A stretch of 64,000 nt of DNA from Rana temporaria (taxonomy: Eukaryota; Chordata; Amphibia; Anura; Ranidae). Where the stretch lies: the NCBI RefSeq assembly GCF_905171775.1, contig NC_053490.1, forward strand, positions 9,888,240-9,952,239. Direction: 5' to 3'. How positions within the stretch are numbered: position 1 is the stretch's first letter; each line of letters begins with the position of its first letter. Both the position numbers and the translations under genes were made by a program. Shown here in pieces: positions 33,433-43,670 of the stretch. The notes under the pieces are model-generated. The model saw nothing but the letters and a program-made list of their open reading frames with translations. It was not told the origin of the DNA and ran no database searches.

Positions 33433-34147
33433 GGGCCAGATTCAGGTACAATTGCGCCCATGTAACGCAAGCCGTTTACGTTACACCGCTGCAAGTTTTC
33501 AGTTTTAGTGCCCGATCCACAAAGCACTTACCTGGAAACTTGCGGCGGTGTATCGTAAATACGTCCGGCGCAAGGCGGTCCAAATCGAATGGGCGGGTAC
33601 CATTTAAATTAGGCGCGCTCCCGCGCCGGACCTGCTGCGCATGCTCCGTTTCGTAACTCCCGCCGTGCTTTGCTCGAAGTGACGTCCTTTTTGCGATCGG
33701 CGACGTGCGTAGCGTACTTCCGTATTCCCGGACGTGTTATGCAAACGATGTGAAATTTTAAATTTCGACGCGGGAACGACGGCCATACTTTAGACAGCAA
33801 TAAGTTTTCTGTCTAAAGTTAAGGCACCCAAAACGACGACTAACTTTGCGACGGGAAACTAGACTAGCGGCGACGTAGTGAACGCGAAAAACAGTCGTGG
33901 ATCGCCGTAACTCCTAATTTGCATACCCGATGCTGGTTTACGACGCGAACTCCCTCCAGCGGCGGCCGCGGTACTGCATCCTAAGATCCGACAGTGTAAA
34001 ACAATTACACCTGTCGGATCTTAGGGATATCTATGCGTAACTGGTTCTATGAATCAGTCGCATAGATACTCAAAGATAAGACGGAGTATCTGAGATACGA
34101 CGGAGTATCTGAGATACGACGGAGTATCTCCGCTGTGAATCTGGGCC
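33433..34147. mobile_element. GATTCAG palindromic MITE
   Basis: The ends GGGCCAGATTCAG and GTGAATCTGGGCC are inverted, with AAA/AAAG next to each end. A short ACGACGGAGTATCTGAGAT tandem lies at about 34078-34130. Confidence 0.8.
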
Positions 34148-34539
34148 AAAGTGTATATAAAAAATAAAATGAATGAAGCTCTCCTAAAGAAAAATGTGGA
34201 CTATTACTTTGAGCTTTACCATTCCGCTACATTACATAAAAGTCAAACTATTGAGATATTATTTGAAATCAGCAGACTTTGTTGATTATATTTTTAAATA
34301 AAAAAAATGGGGGTGCATAAATTACCTAAACGCTGCATTGGGAAAAATTACAGGGAAATGTTTTTTTTTTTTTTTTTTATATTTATTCTTAATAAAAGAA
34401 AAAATATATAAAAAAAGGTTAAATAATTGTTAAATATAATGATGAATTATACTTCAGGCTGTAGAGTGCCTCTTTAACAATTCAGTTTAAAGTGGTTGTA
34501 AACCATCGATGACAACTTTTACCTACAGGTAAGCCTAGA
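34148..34539. other. No gene; AT-rich with poly-T
   Basis: Includes a T run at 34361-34379. No coding signal. Confidence 0.45.
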
Positions 34540-35290
34540 TTAAAGGAGTTGTAAAGGAAAAACATTTTTTTTTTCAGAATAAGTATCCTTTACCTGCAGA
34601 CATTCCTCTTTTCACTTCCTCATTGTTAGTTTTTGCTCAGAAGTTTCTCTATTTCTTCTCTGTTCTGTTCACTTCCTGCTTGTCCGATTTTACTGACCAC
34701 CGTGACGGGAGGCTTTACTGCGGTCAGTGACGTGCTCACCCCCTCCTGGGAACTACATCTGTGCGGCAGGACGCTCTCTACGTGTTAGAGACTTCAAGGA
34801 GGTGTGAATTACTGGGCGTGCCGCAATTCATACTGGGAAATGTAGTTCTTACATGAACGAGCGCCGCAAACCAGGAAGTGAATGAGAGAACAGAAACTAG
34901 AATTCCGGAGGTGATATAGATGAAGGAATTTAATAGGTATTTACTCATTTTTTAACAGAATCATTACACTATTCTGTCGGTCTACCTTGCAGACATTAAT
35001 TTTAGGCAAAAAACGGGGTTACTTACCGGTAACATCCCTTTTCCTGGAGTCTTTCAGGACAGGTACTGTAGAGAGACACAGGCTCCTCCCCTCACAGGAA
35101 ACACCGCCTTCCAATTAAGAATTTAAGCCTCATCCTCCCTCAGCTCCTCAGTTTTTTCCAGAGTACCTCCGGCCAGCTGGGGAGACACAAGAACACGTCA
35201 TAAAAGTATAAAATTACATCTTACCTGACGGCCTCGTCTGATGAGTTTCCATAATATCCCCTACAACAAAGAGGGTGGGTACCAGTGCTG

Positions 35291-35375
35291 TCCTGAAAGA
35301 CTCCAGGAAAAGGGATGTTACCGGTAAGTAACCCCGTTTTTCCCTGTTCGTCTTTCAGGACAGGTACTGTAGAGA
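35291..35375. repeat. Internal complementary region of DIRS 1
   Basis: Positions 35291-35340 are the reverse complement of the left end (35011-35062; GGGATGTTACCGGTAAGTAA). Positions 35341-35375 (CCCTGTTCGTCTTTCAGG) are the reverse complement of the extreme right end (40457-40490). In DIRS biology this template joins the two ends into a circle. Confidence 0.88.
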
Positions 35376-35395
35376 GGATAAGCGAGCACCTTACC

Positions 35396-36420
35396 CTAGG
35401 GTGGGACAACTGCTTGCAGTACTTTGCGTCCAAAAGCCTGGTCTTTGGTTGAAAGTAGGTCCAGTCTGTAATGTTTTACAAACGTTGAGAAACTAGACCA
35501 TGTTGCAGCCTTGCAGATCTGCTCCGGGGAGGCACCAGCACACTCTGCTTGGGAAGTTGCTACTGCCCTGGTGGAATGAGCCTTGATACCTTGTGGAGGC
35601 TCTACTCCCCTAGAAGAATAGGCTAGAACGATGGCTGCCCTTAACCACCTGGCTATCGTGCGTCTAGAAGCCCTGGACCCTTTCCTGGACCCAGAAAACA
35701 AAACAAATAGTGAATCAGCTTTCCTGAACTGACTTGTGTAATCCAAGTATTGTAGGACACACCTCCTAACGTCTAGGTTGTGAAACTTGTGTTCCTGTTC
35801 CCTCACAGGATTTGAACAAAAAGAAGGCAATGTTATTTCTTGACTTCTGTGAAACTTAGAAGCTACCTTTGGTAGAAAAGCCGGATCTGTCTTAAAAATG
35901 ATGCGATCCGGAAAAACTTGAAAAAAGGGGACCCTAATAGATAGGGCCTCGAGTTCGCTCACTCTCCTGGCAGTAGTGATCGCTACTAAAAATACTGTTT
36001 TGAGAGTGATCACTTTTAAACTACATTTGTCTAAAGGCTCAAATGGTTCTACTGTAAAGGCTTGAAGAACCAATGAGAGATCCCAAACTGGGAAGTTGGA
36101 GGTTTTTACAGGTCTCCGTCTACTCAAAGCCTTAAAAAATCTAGAGACCCAAGGGTCAAATGCTAGTTGTTTTTCAAGAAATACACTTAGCGCTGACACC
36201 TGACCCTTCAGCGTGCTAGTTGCCAGCCCTTTATCAGCTCCAGCTTGAAGAAATTCTAAAACAGCCACAGAGCTGTTGACTCTGAATGAGCTTTCTGCAC
36301 ACCAGATGTTAAACCGTTTCCACACTTTTTGGTAAATGGCTTGCGTCTCCTTCTTTCTACAGCTTAGGAGTGTTTCAACCAAGCGTTCTGAAAACCCTTT
36401 GCCCCTCAGCAGCTCTTCCT
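35396..36420 (-). CDS. DIRS 1 tyrosine recombinase
   Basis: The last ~340 residues of a long frame form a lambda-integrase-type tyrosine recombinase, which would insert the circular DNA copy into the genome. Visible catalytic pieces, in order, are the first arginine in TTARRVSELEAL, then HSTRAVA (the H-x-x-R box), W in AATWSS and the nucleophile tyrosine in VKHYRLDLLS near the C terminus. An N-terminal SAM-like part contains LEFLQAGADKGLATSTL. The frame is intact to its stop at 35396. The same frame stays open without a stop up to an ATG at 38257, overlapping the RT frame for its whole length, so the true start is uncertain. The homologous region of DIRS 2 begins at about 49420, which supports a start near 36420 for the conserved protein. 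Confidence 0.88.
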
Positions 36421-38440
36421 CAGAAGCCAGGCTGCCAGGTTCCATCTCTCTACCTGCGGGCAGCAGATTGGACCCTGCAAAAGGAGATCCTCCCGAATTG
36501 GTAGAATCCAAGGAGATTCTATCGATAGATTTTTTAGGATAGAGAACCATGGTCTCCTGGGCCAATGAGGTGCGATGAGAATGAGTGTTGTGTTCTCCCC
36601 CTGCAGTTTCCTCAGGACTGCTGGTATTAGAACCGGAGGGGGGAAAGCATAACACCTGGAGAACTTCCAGGTTTGGGCCAGAGCGTCCACCGCCAGAGCT
36701 CCATCCCATCTGTTTAGGGAAAAAAAGAGCCGAGTTTTGGCATTTTCTCTTGAGGCGAATAAATCCACCTCCGGAAGACCCCATCTTTGAGTGATCGCTC
36801 TGAAAACTTCTTGATTCAGAACTCAATCGCCCTCCCTCAGTTTCTTCCTGCTGAGGAAGTCTGCGACCTGATTTAATTCTCCCTTCAGATGTATGGCTGA
36901 GAGGGATAAGACATTGGCCTCCGCCCATATGAGAATAGATTTTGTCAGATCCCATAAGGACTTGCTCCTGGTGCCCCCCTGCTTGTTGACATAAGCTACT
37001 GCCGAGGAGTTGTCTGTCCTGATTCGAACATGCTGTCCCTGCAGCTCTTTCTGAAAGGCTTTGAGGGCTAACTCTATCGCTTTTAGTTCTCTCCAATTCG
37101 AGGATTTTTGCGAGTCCTCTTTTGCCCAGCGACCCTGTGTCAGAAGGGAGTCCAGGTGTGCTCCCCAACCGGAGCCACTGGCATCTGTTGTCACTGTTCT
37201 GGAGATCGGGGAGATCCAATCCAGGCCCTGTAAAAGGTTCGCCCCTTTCCTCCACCACCAAAGGGACCTTTTGATGTGAACCGGTATGGATATCAGGGAA
37301 TCCAAGGATTCCGGTTTGTGGTCCCAAATGTTCAGTATGAACAGTTGTAGAGGTCGGAAATGCAGACCTGCCCACTGTACTGCAGGAAGACAAGATGTTA
37401 ATAACCCCAGAGCTGACATGACTTTCCTTATCGGAAGCTGGCCACTGCTCTGAAGAAGTGATATTACATTGTCCACCTTCTGAACTTTTTCTACTGGGAG
37501 AAAAGTCATCTGTCTGGTTGAGTCCAGTACATATCCCAGAAAAGTGACTCTTTGGGAGGGTGTCAGGCTGGATTTTTCCAGATTGAGTAACCAACCTAGG
37601 TTTTCCAGAATCCCCTTTGCAACCTGGAGGTCCTGGGACAACCGTGTCGGGGAGTCTGCAAAAAATAGCAGATCGTCCAGGTAAGCTACCACCAGGATGC
37701 CTTTGAGACGTAGAAAGGCTAGTACCTCCACCATCACTTTGGTGAATATGCGGGGGGAAGAGGAGAGCCCGAAGGGGAGTGCTTTGAATTGCAGGTGAAA
37801 CGTCCCCTCTCTGGACCTCACGGCCAGTCTGAGAAATCTCTGATGGCATTCCGCTATTGGGATGTGTAGGTAGGCATCCTTTAGATCTATGGATGCCATG
37901 AAGCAGTTCGGAAGGAGGAGTGTCCTCACGGAATAGATGGAATCCATCCGAAACCGTTTGTACGTGACCGAGGTGTTTAGAGGTTTTAAATTCAGTATAA
38001 GCCTGAATTTCCCTGAAGGCTTGCGGACCACAAATATGTGGGAGTAGAAGCCCTTTCCTATCTCCTCCGATGGAACCCGAACTACCACCTCCTGATCCTC
38101 CAACTCCTGAAGAGAGGAGATCAGAGCCACCGATTTCTCTTTGCACTGGGGCAAATTGGTGACTAAGAGTCTGGATGGGGGGGGACTTGAGAATTCTAGT
38201 CTGTACCCTCTCCTTATGATCCCCAGCACAAATTGGTTGCTGGTGATCGTCTCCCATTGTGGGAGAAAGGCCCCCAACCTTCCTCCCACCTTGACTCCGT
38301 CATTGAGGTTTTTGGGGCTGTTCAGGAGCACGAAAAAGCGCCCCGGCACGGCCTTTCCCTTTTGGTCCCCAAAACTTTTTCTTTCCCTCAGGTTTGGGGA
38401 CTTCCACCTTCTTTTGGGTCCAGAATTTTTTCTTTGCCTG
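36406..38440 (-). pseudogene. DIRS 1 reverse transcriptase-RNase H-methyltransferase-like, one in-frame stop
   Basis: This polyprotein copies the element's RNA into DNA. RT lies in the first ~350 residues, with SGKFRLILNLKPLNTS, LKDAYLHIPI, LPFGLSSSPRIFTKV and the catalytic YLDDLLFF. RNase H follows with its acidic residues in TTDASGSGWG, WRELKAIELAL, RTDNSSAV and VADFLSR. A TGA at 36823-36825 stands where DIRS 2 has tryptophan (GEWELN). Beyond it the frame reopens to 36406 and encodes DLFASRENA...CYAFPP...LIAPHWPRRPWF, which resembles the phage Dam-like methyltransferase domain of DIRS elements. No ATG precedes the RT core in this frame, so expression may need frameshifting, splicing or a non-AUG start. 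The gag frame overlaps it by at least 140 nt. Confidence 0.87.
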
Positions 38441-39898
38441 TCCCCCAAATTTTTTCTTTAAGGGGAAAGCCTTCTTCTTGTCGGCTGTACGATCTAAGAC
38501 AGCCTCCAAGCCTGGCCCAAATAATAAGTCTCCTGTAAGGGGGATCCCGCACAATTTAATCTTTGAGGCGCTATCCCCCTGCCATGTCTTGAGCCAGAGA
38601 GCTCTTCTTGCAGAATTAGATAGAGCTGCAGATCTGGCAGACATGCGGATTGACTCTGCTGAGGCGTCCGCTACATACCGTACGCCACTCAGTAAAGTTG
38701 GAAAAGAGGAAAGTATAGTCTCTTTTGGCGTTCCGGCCTCAATATGTGCCTTAATTTGTAAGAGCCAATGCTCTAAATTACGGGCCACCACTGTTGCTGC
38801 CATAGCTGGCTTAAGGTTCCCCTGGGAAGCATCCCAGGACTTTTTTAATAGCGAATCCATCCGCCTGTCCATGGGGTCTGAAAGGACCCCCATGTCCTCA
38901 AACGCCAAGTCCGTATGTCGGGATACCTGCGAAAAGGCGGCATCTAGTTTGGGGGATTTGTTCCACACTGAAGCCTCCTCTTCAGAAAAAGGAAACCTCC
39001 TCTTCAAAGAGTTTGAGAAGAAAGGTTTCCTCTCTGGGTCCTGCCATTCTTTTTTGATGGCATTGACCAGTACTTCATGGACTGGAAAAACCCTTTTCTT
39101 TTGTTCTCCCAAACCACTGTACATCTGGTCATGGAGTGACAGTGTCTTTTTCTCCTCAACTATCCCTAAAGTAGCGTGGATAGTTTCCAATAACTCTTCC
39201 ACCTCTTCAAGGGAAAGCTTGTAGCGAGAGACCTTTGAGGACCCTGCCTCTGTCTTCTCACTATCTGACTCCTCTTGGGAGCTAGAAGCGGCACTGTCTT
39301 GCTCCTCCTCAGCATCCTCTCTGATATCCGCAGGTTTCTCTCTACTCCCAGAGGGAAGAACCTCAGGATTCGGTGGAATTACCTGTTGCGCTACAGAAGG
39401 GCTGCTTTGGGGCAATTGAAAATTAGCAAAAATATCTTTAAACGATTGAAAGGTGCCAGAAAGCTCTTTCATAGAAGCTGCTAATTCAGATGCCTGCTCT
39501 GCCTCCCTTTCTTTAACCAGCCCCTCAATACATCTCCTGCAAAGAGCTTTGTTCCAACTCTCACTAAGTGAAGATCTGCAGGAAGGGCATTTCTTCCTGC
39601 TGTGGGCTGATTTTTCTGTGGATTTCTGAAAAACACAGAAGAAAGTGGAGGCTAGATTAAAAGAGAGACCAGCGCATAACACAGGTAACCACCAGGAGTG
39701 TTCTAGGACCAACCACCACCAGGGTTCCAGACACACTACACTAATAAACTCCCCGACCACCAGGAGAAGAAAACAAAAAAAATCACCAGTGAAGCTGTAC
39801 AACATGATAAGGGAACACCACCCCAGGGTTCTCCTTACCTTAGAGTGGCTGGTGCTGTCGTCATCCGGAGGTGCACGGGAAGCCTCTGCTTCCGACAT
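38300..39898 (-). CDS. DIRS 1 gag-like protein with a candidate intron
   Basis: The frame starts at the ATG ending at 39898 (MSEAEASRAPPDD) and runs to 38300. It has a CX2C-X12-CX2C motif (KKCPSCRSSL...ALCRRC), a coiled, acidic serine-rich stretch (QDSAASSSQEESDSE) and a basic, lysine-rich C terminus (KKKFGGQAKKKFW) suited to nucleic-acid binding. A GT...AG segment at 39626-39838 encodes an unlikely hydrophobic stretch and is absent from the homologous DIRS 2 protein, so it is probably an intron. It is 213 nt and open in frame, so both spliced and unspliced forms are readable. The role as structural protein follows from position and similarity between the two elements, not from a known catalytic motif. 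Confidence 0.75.
   Translation of the reverse strand: MSEAEASRAPPDDDSTSHSKVRRTLGWCSLIMLYSFTGDFFCFLLLVVGEFISVVCLEPWWWLVLEHSWWLPVLCAGLSFNLASTFFCVFQKSTEKSAHSRKKCPSCRSSLSESWNKALCRRCIEGLVKEREAEQASELAASMKELSGTFQSFKDIFANFQLPQSSPSVAQQVIPPNPEVLPSGSREKPADIREDAEEEQDSAASSSQEESDSEKTEAGSSKVSRYKLSLEEVEELLETIHATLGIVEEKKTLSLHDQMYSGLGEQKKRVFPVHEVLVNAIKKEWQDPERKPFFSNSLKRRFPFSEEEASVWNKSPKLDAAFSQVSRHTDLAFEDMGVLSDPMDRRMDSLLKKSWDASQGNLKPAMAATVVARNLEHWLLQIKAHIEAGTPKETILSSFPTLLSGVRYVADASAESIRMSARSAALSNSARRALWLKTWQGDSASKIKLCGIPLTGDLLFGPGLEAVLDRTADKKKAFPLKKKFGGQAKKKFWTQKKVEVPKPEGKKKFWGPKGKGRAGALFRAPEQPQKPQ
39626..39838 (-). other. Candidate spliceosomal intron in DIRS 1 gag
   Basis: On the - strand the donor is AAG|GTAAGG and the acceptor TGTTTTTCAG|AAATCC. 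Joining gives SHSK-KSTEKSAHSRKKC with no frame change (phase 0). Length is 213 nt. The retained form adds 71 residues including a leucine/phenylalanine-rich run. Confidence 0.6.
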
Positions 39899-40520
39899 CT
39901 CGCTGAGGAATGTGGTCGCGACTGCCTGCAAAAACGCCGACACTACGGCTGAGAAGAGAGAGGCCGCACCAGCCCAGCGTCAGGCCTTTTCACACTGCAG
40001 CGTCCGGGACCAGTGACGCGTATCCGGCGGAAGTGCCCGCCCCCCCCGGAACTGACGTCACTCGTCATCCGGTCCGGCCCAGCTCCTGGCCGACTGTGAA
40101 TTCTCACAGGGAGCGTGCACCCCGCCTGCAGCGCCACCCCTGTGCGTTTAGTAAATAGGCCTCCGCGGCTGAATCCACCCCAGGAATGTCCGCGGGACGC
40201 TACACGGCGATATCCTGGGTAAGTGACTTCCCCAGTCAACCAGGACGCCATGCATTTAAAAAATAGCCCTGATCCCAGGGAGAACAGGTCCCCCCTCTCA
40301 GGAAAACTGGCCTCAGCTTCCCCAGCTGTCTGGCCCTTGGCCCCCAGCGGTGTCTCCCCTCCGGAGGAAACACCATAAACTGAGGAGCTGAGGGAGGATG
40401 AGGCTTAAATTCTTAATTGGAAGGCGGTGTTTCCTGTGAGGGGAGGAGCCTGTGTCTCTCTACAGTACCTGTCCTGAAAGACGAACAGGGAAAAAATGTT
40501 TTCCTTTAGTGGCCCTTTAA

Positions 40521-40819
40521 GGCTTAACTGTAGGCGTTTGCAATATCTCCTAAACCTTGCCAAAAAGAATGCACCATAGACAACGGCGCAGGCGTACTGA
40601 GCGTGCCGGGTCTTGAATGGAATCTGCATGCACAGGAGTGACGTCATCGCCGCTCTGGCCAGTCACAGCGCCGGAGTGGCGATACCCGGAAGGCATTCGT
40701 AGGAGACGCGGCTGAGGAGGGGAACGAGGAGCGCTTCGATCTCAGGTAAGTCATTCATAATGAGGTAGTATGCTATACATACTAGCTCATTATGCCTTTC
40801 TCTTGCAGGGTTTTTTTTT
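40521..40819. other. No gene recognised
   Basis: No repeat ends or coding frame were recognised. Poly-T lies at 40811-40821. Confidence 0.4.
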
Positions 40820-41316
40820 TTAAAGCGGGAGTTCACCCGAAATTTTTTTTTTAACATTAGATTCATGCTCATTTTGTCTAGGGGAATCGGCTAGTTTTTT
40901 TTAAAAACGAAGCAGTACTTACCGATTTAGAGAGCGATCTTCTTCGCCGCTTCCGGGTATGGGTCTTCGGGACTGGGCGTTCCTATTTGATTGACAGTCT
41001 TCCGAAAGGCTTCCGACGGTCGCATCTATCGCGTCACGAGTAGCCAAAAGAAGCCGAACGTCGGTGCGGCTCTATACGGCGCCTGCGCACCGACGTTCGG
41101 CTACTTTCGGAAAATCGCGACGCGATAGATGCGACCGTCGGAAGCCTGTCAATCAAGAAGGAACGCCGCAGCCCATACCCGGAAGCGGCCGAGAAGATCG
41201 CTCTCTAAAACGGTAAGTACTGCTTAGTTTTTAAAAAAACTAGCCGATTCCCCTAGACAAAATGAGCAGGAATCTAATGTTAAAAATGTATATTTCCGGG
41301 TGAACCTCCACTTTAA
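40820..41316. mobile_element. Palindromic TTAA MITE, copy c
   Basis: TTAA at 40820-40823 and 41313-41316. The arms begin AGCGGGAGTTCACCCG and CCGGGTGAACCTCCACT. The centre is near 41065 with the CCGAACGTCGGTGCG box inverted. Confidence 0.87.
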
Positions 41317-42091
41317 GGAAGTTTCAGAGGGTTTACATCCTCTTTAAAATAGCTTAGAACATTGCTGCAGTAAGCTTGTGTATTAAAAGTAAATATGAGG
41401 AATTTGCAAATGTTTTAGCCGTTAGACATAGGAAACCGCTGGAGTTTTTCTTATAAACTCTTCTAGAACAGTATAATTTGCCTAGATACTAAATAATTCT
41501 AAATATGTGTATCTCTAGGATTGGTTAAATAAATCAAGGTCTTTTTCTTATAATAAAAGGAAATCTGTCATTTGACATGCACTTATCATTAAATGCATTA
41601 TATTTGTATCGGATTTGTGGGCAGAGAGATGTCGCCTCCCACCTGTTTTGTATACTTAATCTGATGAGACACAAACAATAAACAAGTCTCATTTTTGTAT
41701 AATCCAGGGTGTGTGGTCTATAACAGGCCTTCCAGGGCCCTGTAGCCAAGGCAAAATAAGAGAGAGACCAATGGTAAAATGTAACCCCTACAATATGTAT
41801 CTAAATATTCTACCAAATGAAAGCCCTGTCCGTCCCAAAAAACTGAAGTAGAATATACTTTGGTAGACAACAAATGCTAAAAGATATAATGCACATAACT
41901 AAGACATTACCAAAAAACAAAAAAAAAACTCTAGGACTTAAGGGGAGAAAGGCTGGGGGACTAAAATGGTTAATGACAGATTTCAGCATTGCCCATAAAT
42001 TACACCTTAGAGCCAACATCATAACATTTCTAGGATCAAATATTGTTTTCCACAAACAAAACTTTTCCAAAAAATAAATCTGTCCACTCAA
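41317..42091. other. No gene recognised
   Basis: AT-rich unique-looking DNA. Short frames on both strands have no motif. Confidence 0.45.
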
Positions 42092-43442
42092 AGTCAATAA
42101 GGAGAGCCGGTGACGGAGGGGGGCGTCGGAGGTACAATCCTCGGCTCAGAGGCTTTTACTTCACACGGTGGGTAGGACCCCGATTCCTGAGGCGTTGGAG
42201 GCGCAGGCTTTTGCTAAACCACATAAAAAGTATCCAACTTATAGCCTAATTTAGAAGGTGTGGAACAAAGTTAAATACATTCAGAATGCGGACGGATATA
42301 CAGAATATAGTCCTATATGGCAAAACGGCACGTATACTGAGTTGGCCAAATTACAGTCGGGGGCTAGATGGAGAAAGTATGGGATTACACATCTTAAACA
42401 CATATTCCGCCATGGAGTACTACGCTCGTTTACTGATTTAAGGGAGGCGTTCGGCCTTCCGCAGTCGATGTACTTTTCATACTTACAACTGCTTCATGCT
42501 GTGGTGGCACAGGGTCGCTCTCTCGGAGTGGCATTTGTCACCGGTCCCTGTGTTTGATCTTTTGGGGGATGCCGAGACGTCAAAAGGCTTCATCTCCCAG
42601 TGTTACGCCATTCTGTTACAGTCTGTGATGAAACAGCATCCCCTGAAGATAAGGGAGAAGTGGGAGGCGGACGTTGGCCAATTGGATGGAGAACAGTGGG
42701 AAGAGATCTTCCAGGCAGTGGGTAGGTGCTCATTGAATGTTTCCCAAAGGCTCACCCAGCTGTATATAGTGTTGAGGACCTACTATACCCCTCACAGACT
42801 ACATCGGATTAATGCACAGCTCGACCCTACATGTACGAGGTTCAAAAGAGATCATGGGACTTGGTCCATATGCTGTAGAGATGTCCCAAGCTCCACATGT
42901 ACTGGGCGGGTGTGGTGACTAGGATTAACTCAGTATTTGATGCGTCTCTCCCACAGGACCCGAGGGCTTGTCTCTTGGGTGCTCTGGAAGAATATGAATG
43001 GGAGGAGGATATCAGGGAGGCTATACATAGAGTCCTGTTCCAGGCGAGGAAGCTTATCATGGTACACTGGAAGGATGAGGCTCCCCCGACCTTAACAGAA
43101 TGGATTGCCAATATTGGGACAGTATTGAGATTGGAGAAGCTGATATATTCAACTTAGGGGTAGTGCTTACAAGTTCGAGAAGATATGGGCAAGGTGGCTG
43201 GATGTGCCGGGGTTGGCCCCGGTTGACTTAGTGGCTGATAGACTGTTGGGCATTAATGTTGGGTAAAAAATTGTGTTTATGTTCTATTGAGCGGGAGAAT
43301 GTGGAGGAGGATGGGGGGAGGGATGGCCCTGTGTTTGGACTTACTTTGACTTGTATGTGTATATTGTTGGGTTTTTGCTTTTTGTCTTCCCCCGCACTAC
43401 AATTTTGTTGAATAAAGAAAAAAAAGTCAGTCAATAAGGAGA
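42092..43442 (+). mobile_element. 5'-truncated L1/Tx1-like LINE with 14-bp duplication
   Basis: AGTCAATAAGGAGA at 42092-42105 and 43429-43442 flanks about 1.3 kb ending in TTGAATAAAGAAAAAAAA. Three consecutive frames (from 42258, 42496 and 42897) carry the ORF2 C-terminal region, including HWKDEAPPTLTEWI and, out of frame, YKFEKIWARWLDVPGL. Frameshifts separate them, so it is a dead copy. RT and endonuclease were lost by 5' truncation. Confidence 0.85.
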
Positions 43443-43479
43443 ACCCCAATTGTAGCAATATAGCTGTACTGTGCGATTA

Positions 43480-43670
43480 GTCTACGGCAGTGTTTCTCAA
43501 CTCCAGTCTTTGAGGCGCCCCAACAGGTCATGTTTTCAGGATTTGTACAGCTGTGGTAGTTACTAAGGCAGTAAAACTGATCAAATCACCTGTGCAAAAT
43601 AATGGAAAGCCTGAAAACATGACCGGTTGGGGCGCCTCAAGGACTGGAGTTGAGAAACACTGGTCCTATG
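43480..43670. mobile_element. hAT MITE, 175 bp
   Basis: The ends CAGTGTTTCTCAACTCCAG (43488) and its complement ending 43662 match the family at 12067. The flanking octamers GTCTACGG and GTCCTATG are only partly alike, so the insertion is older or the duplication decayed. Confidence 0.78.

Larger units (their letters stand above)
35011..40490 (-). mobile_element. DIRS retrotransposon, element 1, nearly intact
   Basis: A 5.5-kb element on the - strand encodes gag-like, RT-RNase H-methyltransferase-like and tyrosine recombinase proteins in that order, with no integrase and no flanking target duplication. Inverted terminal repeats lie at 35050-35152 and 40379-40481, identical over about 103 bp. 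An internal complementary region at 35291-35375 matches the outer part of both ends, as expected for the circular DNA intermediate of DIRS elements. The only coding defect seen is a single in-frame TGA in the RT frame. Confidence 0.93.
34540..40520. mobile_element. TTAA MITE (TTAAAGG family) that received DIRS element 1
   Basis: TTAA at 34540-34543 and 40517-40520 bounds a short element whose arms read AAAGGAGTTGTAAAGGAAAA and the complement of AAAGGGCCACTAAAGGAAAA. DIRS 1 inserted in its A-rich subterminal region. A related uninterrupted copy is at 55697-56128. Confidence 0.7.

Noticed and set aside
36823..38257. N-terminal 600 codons of the 953-codon frame as a conserved protein
   Set aside because: Resemblance to the DIRS 2 counterpart can be explained by conservation of the overlapping RT frame. 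It is kept as a question in the findings, not as an annotated gene.
38394..39224. 276-codon + strand frame opposite DIRS 1 gag
   Set aside because: Antisense shadow of gag without motif.
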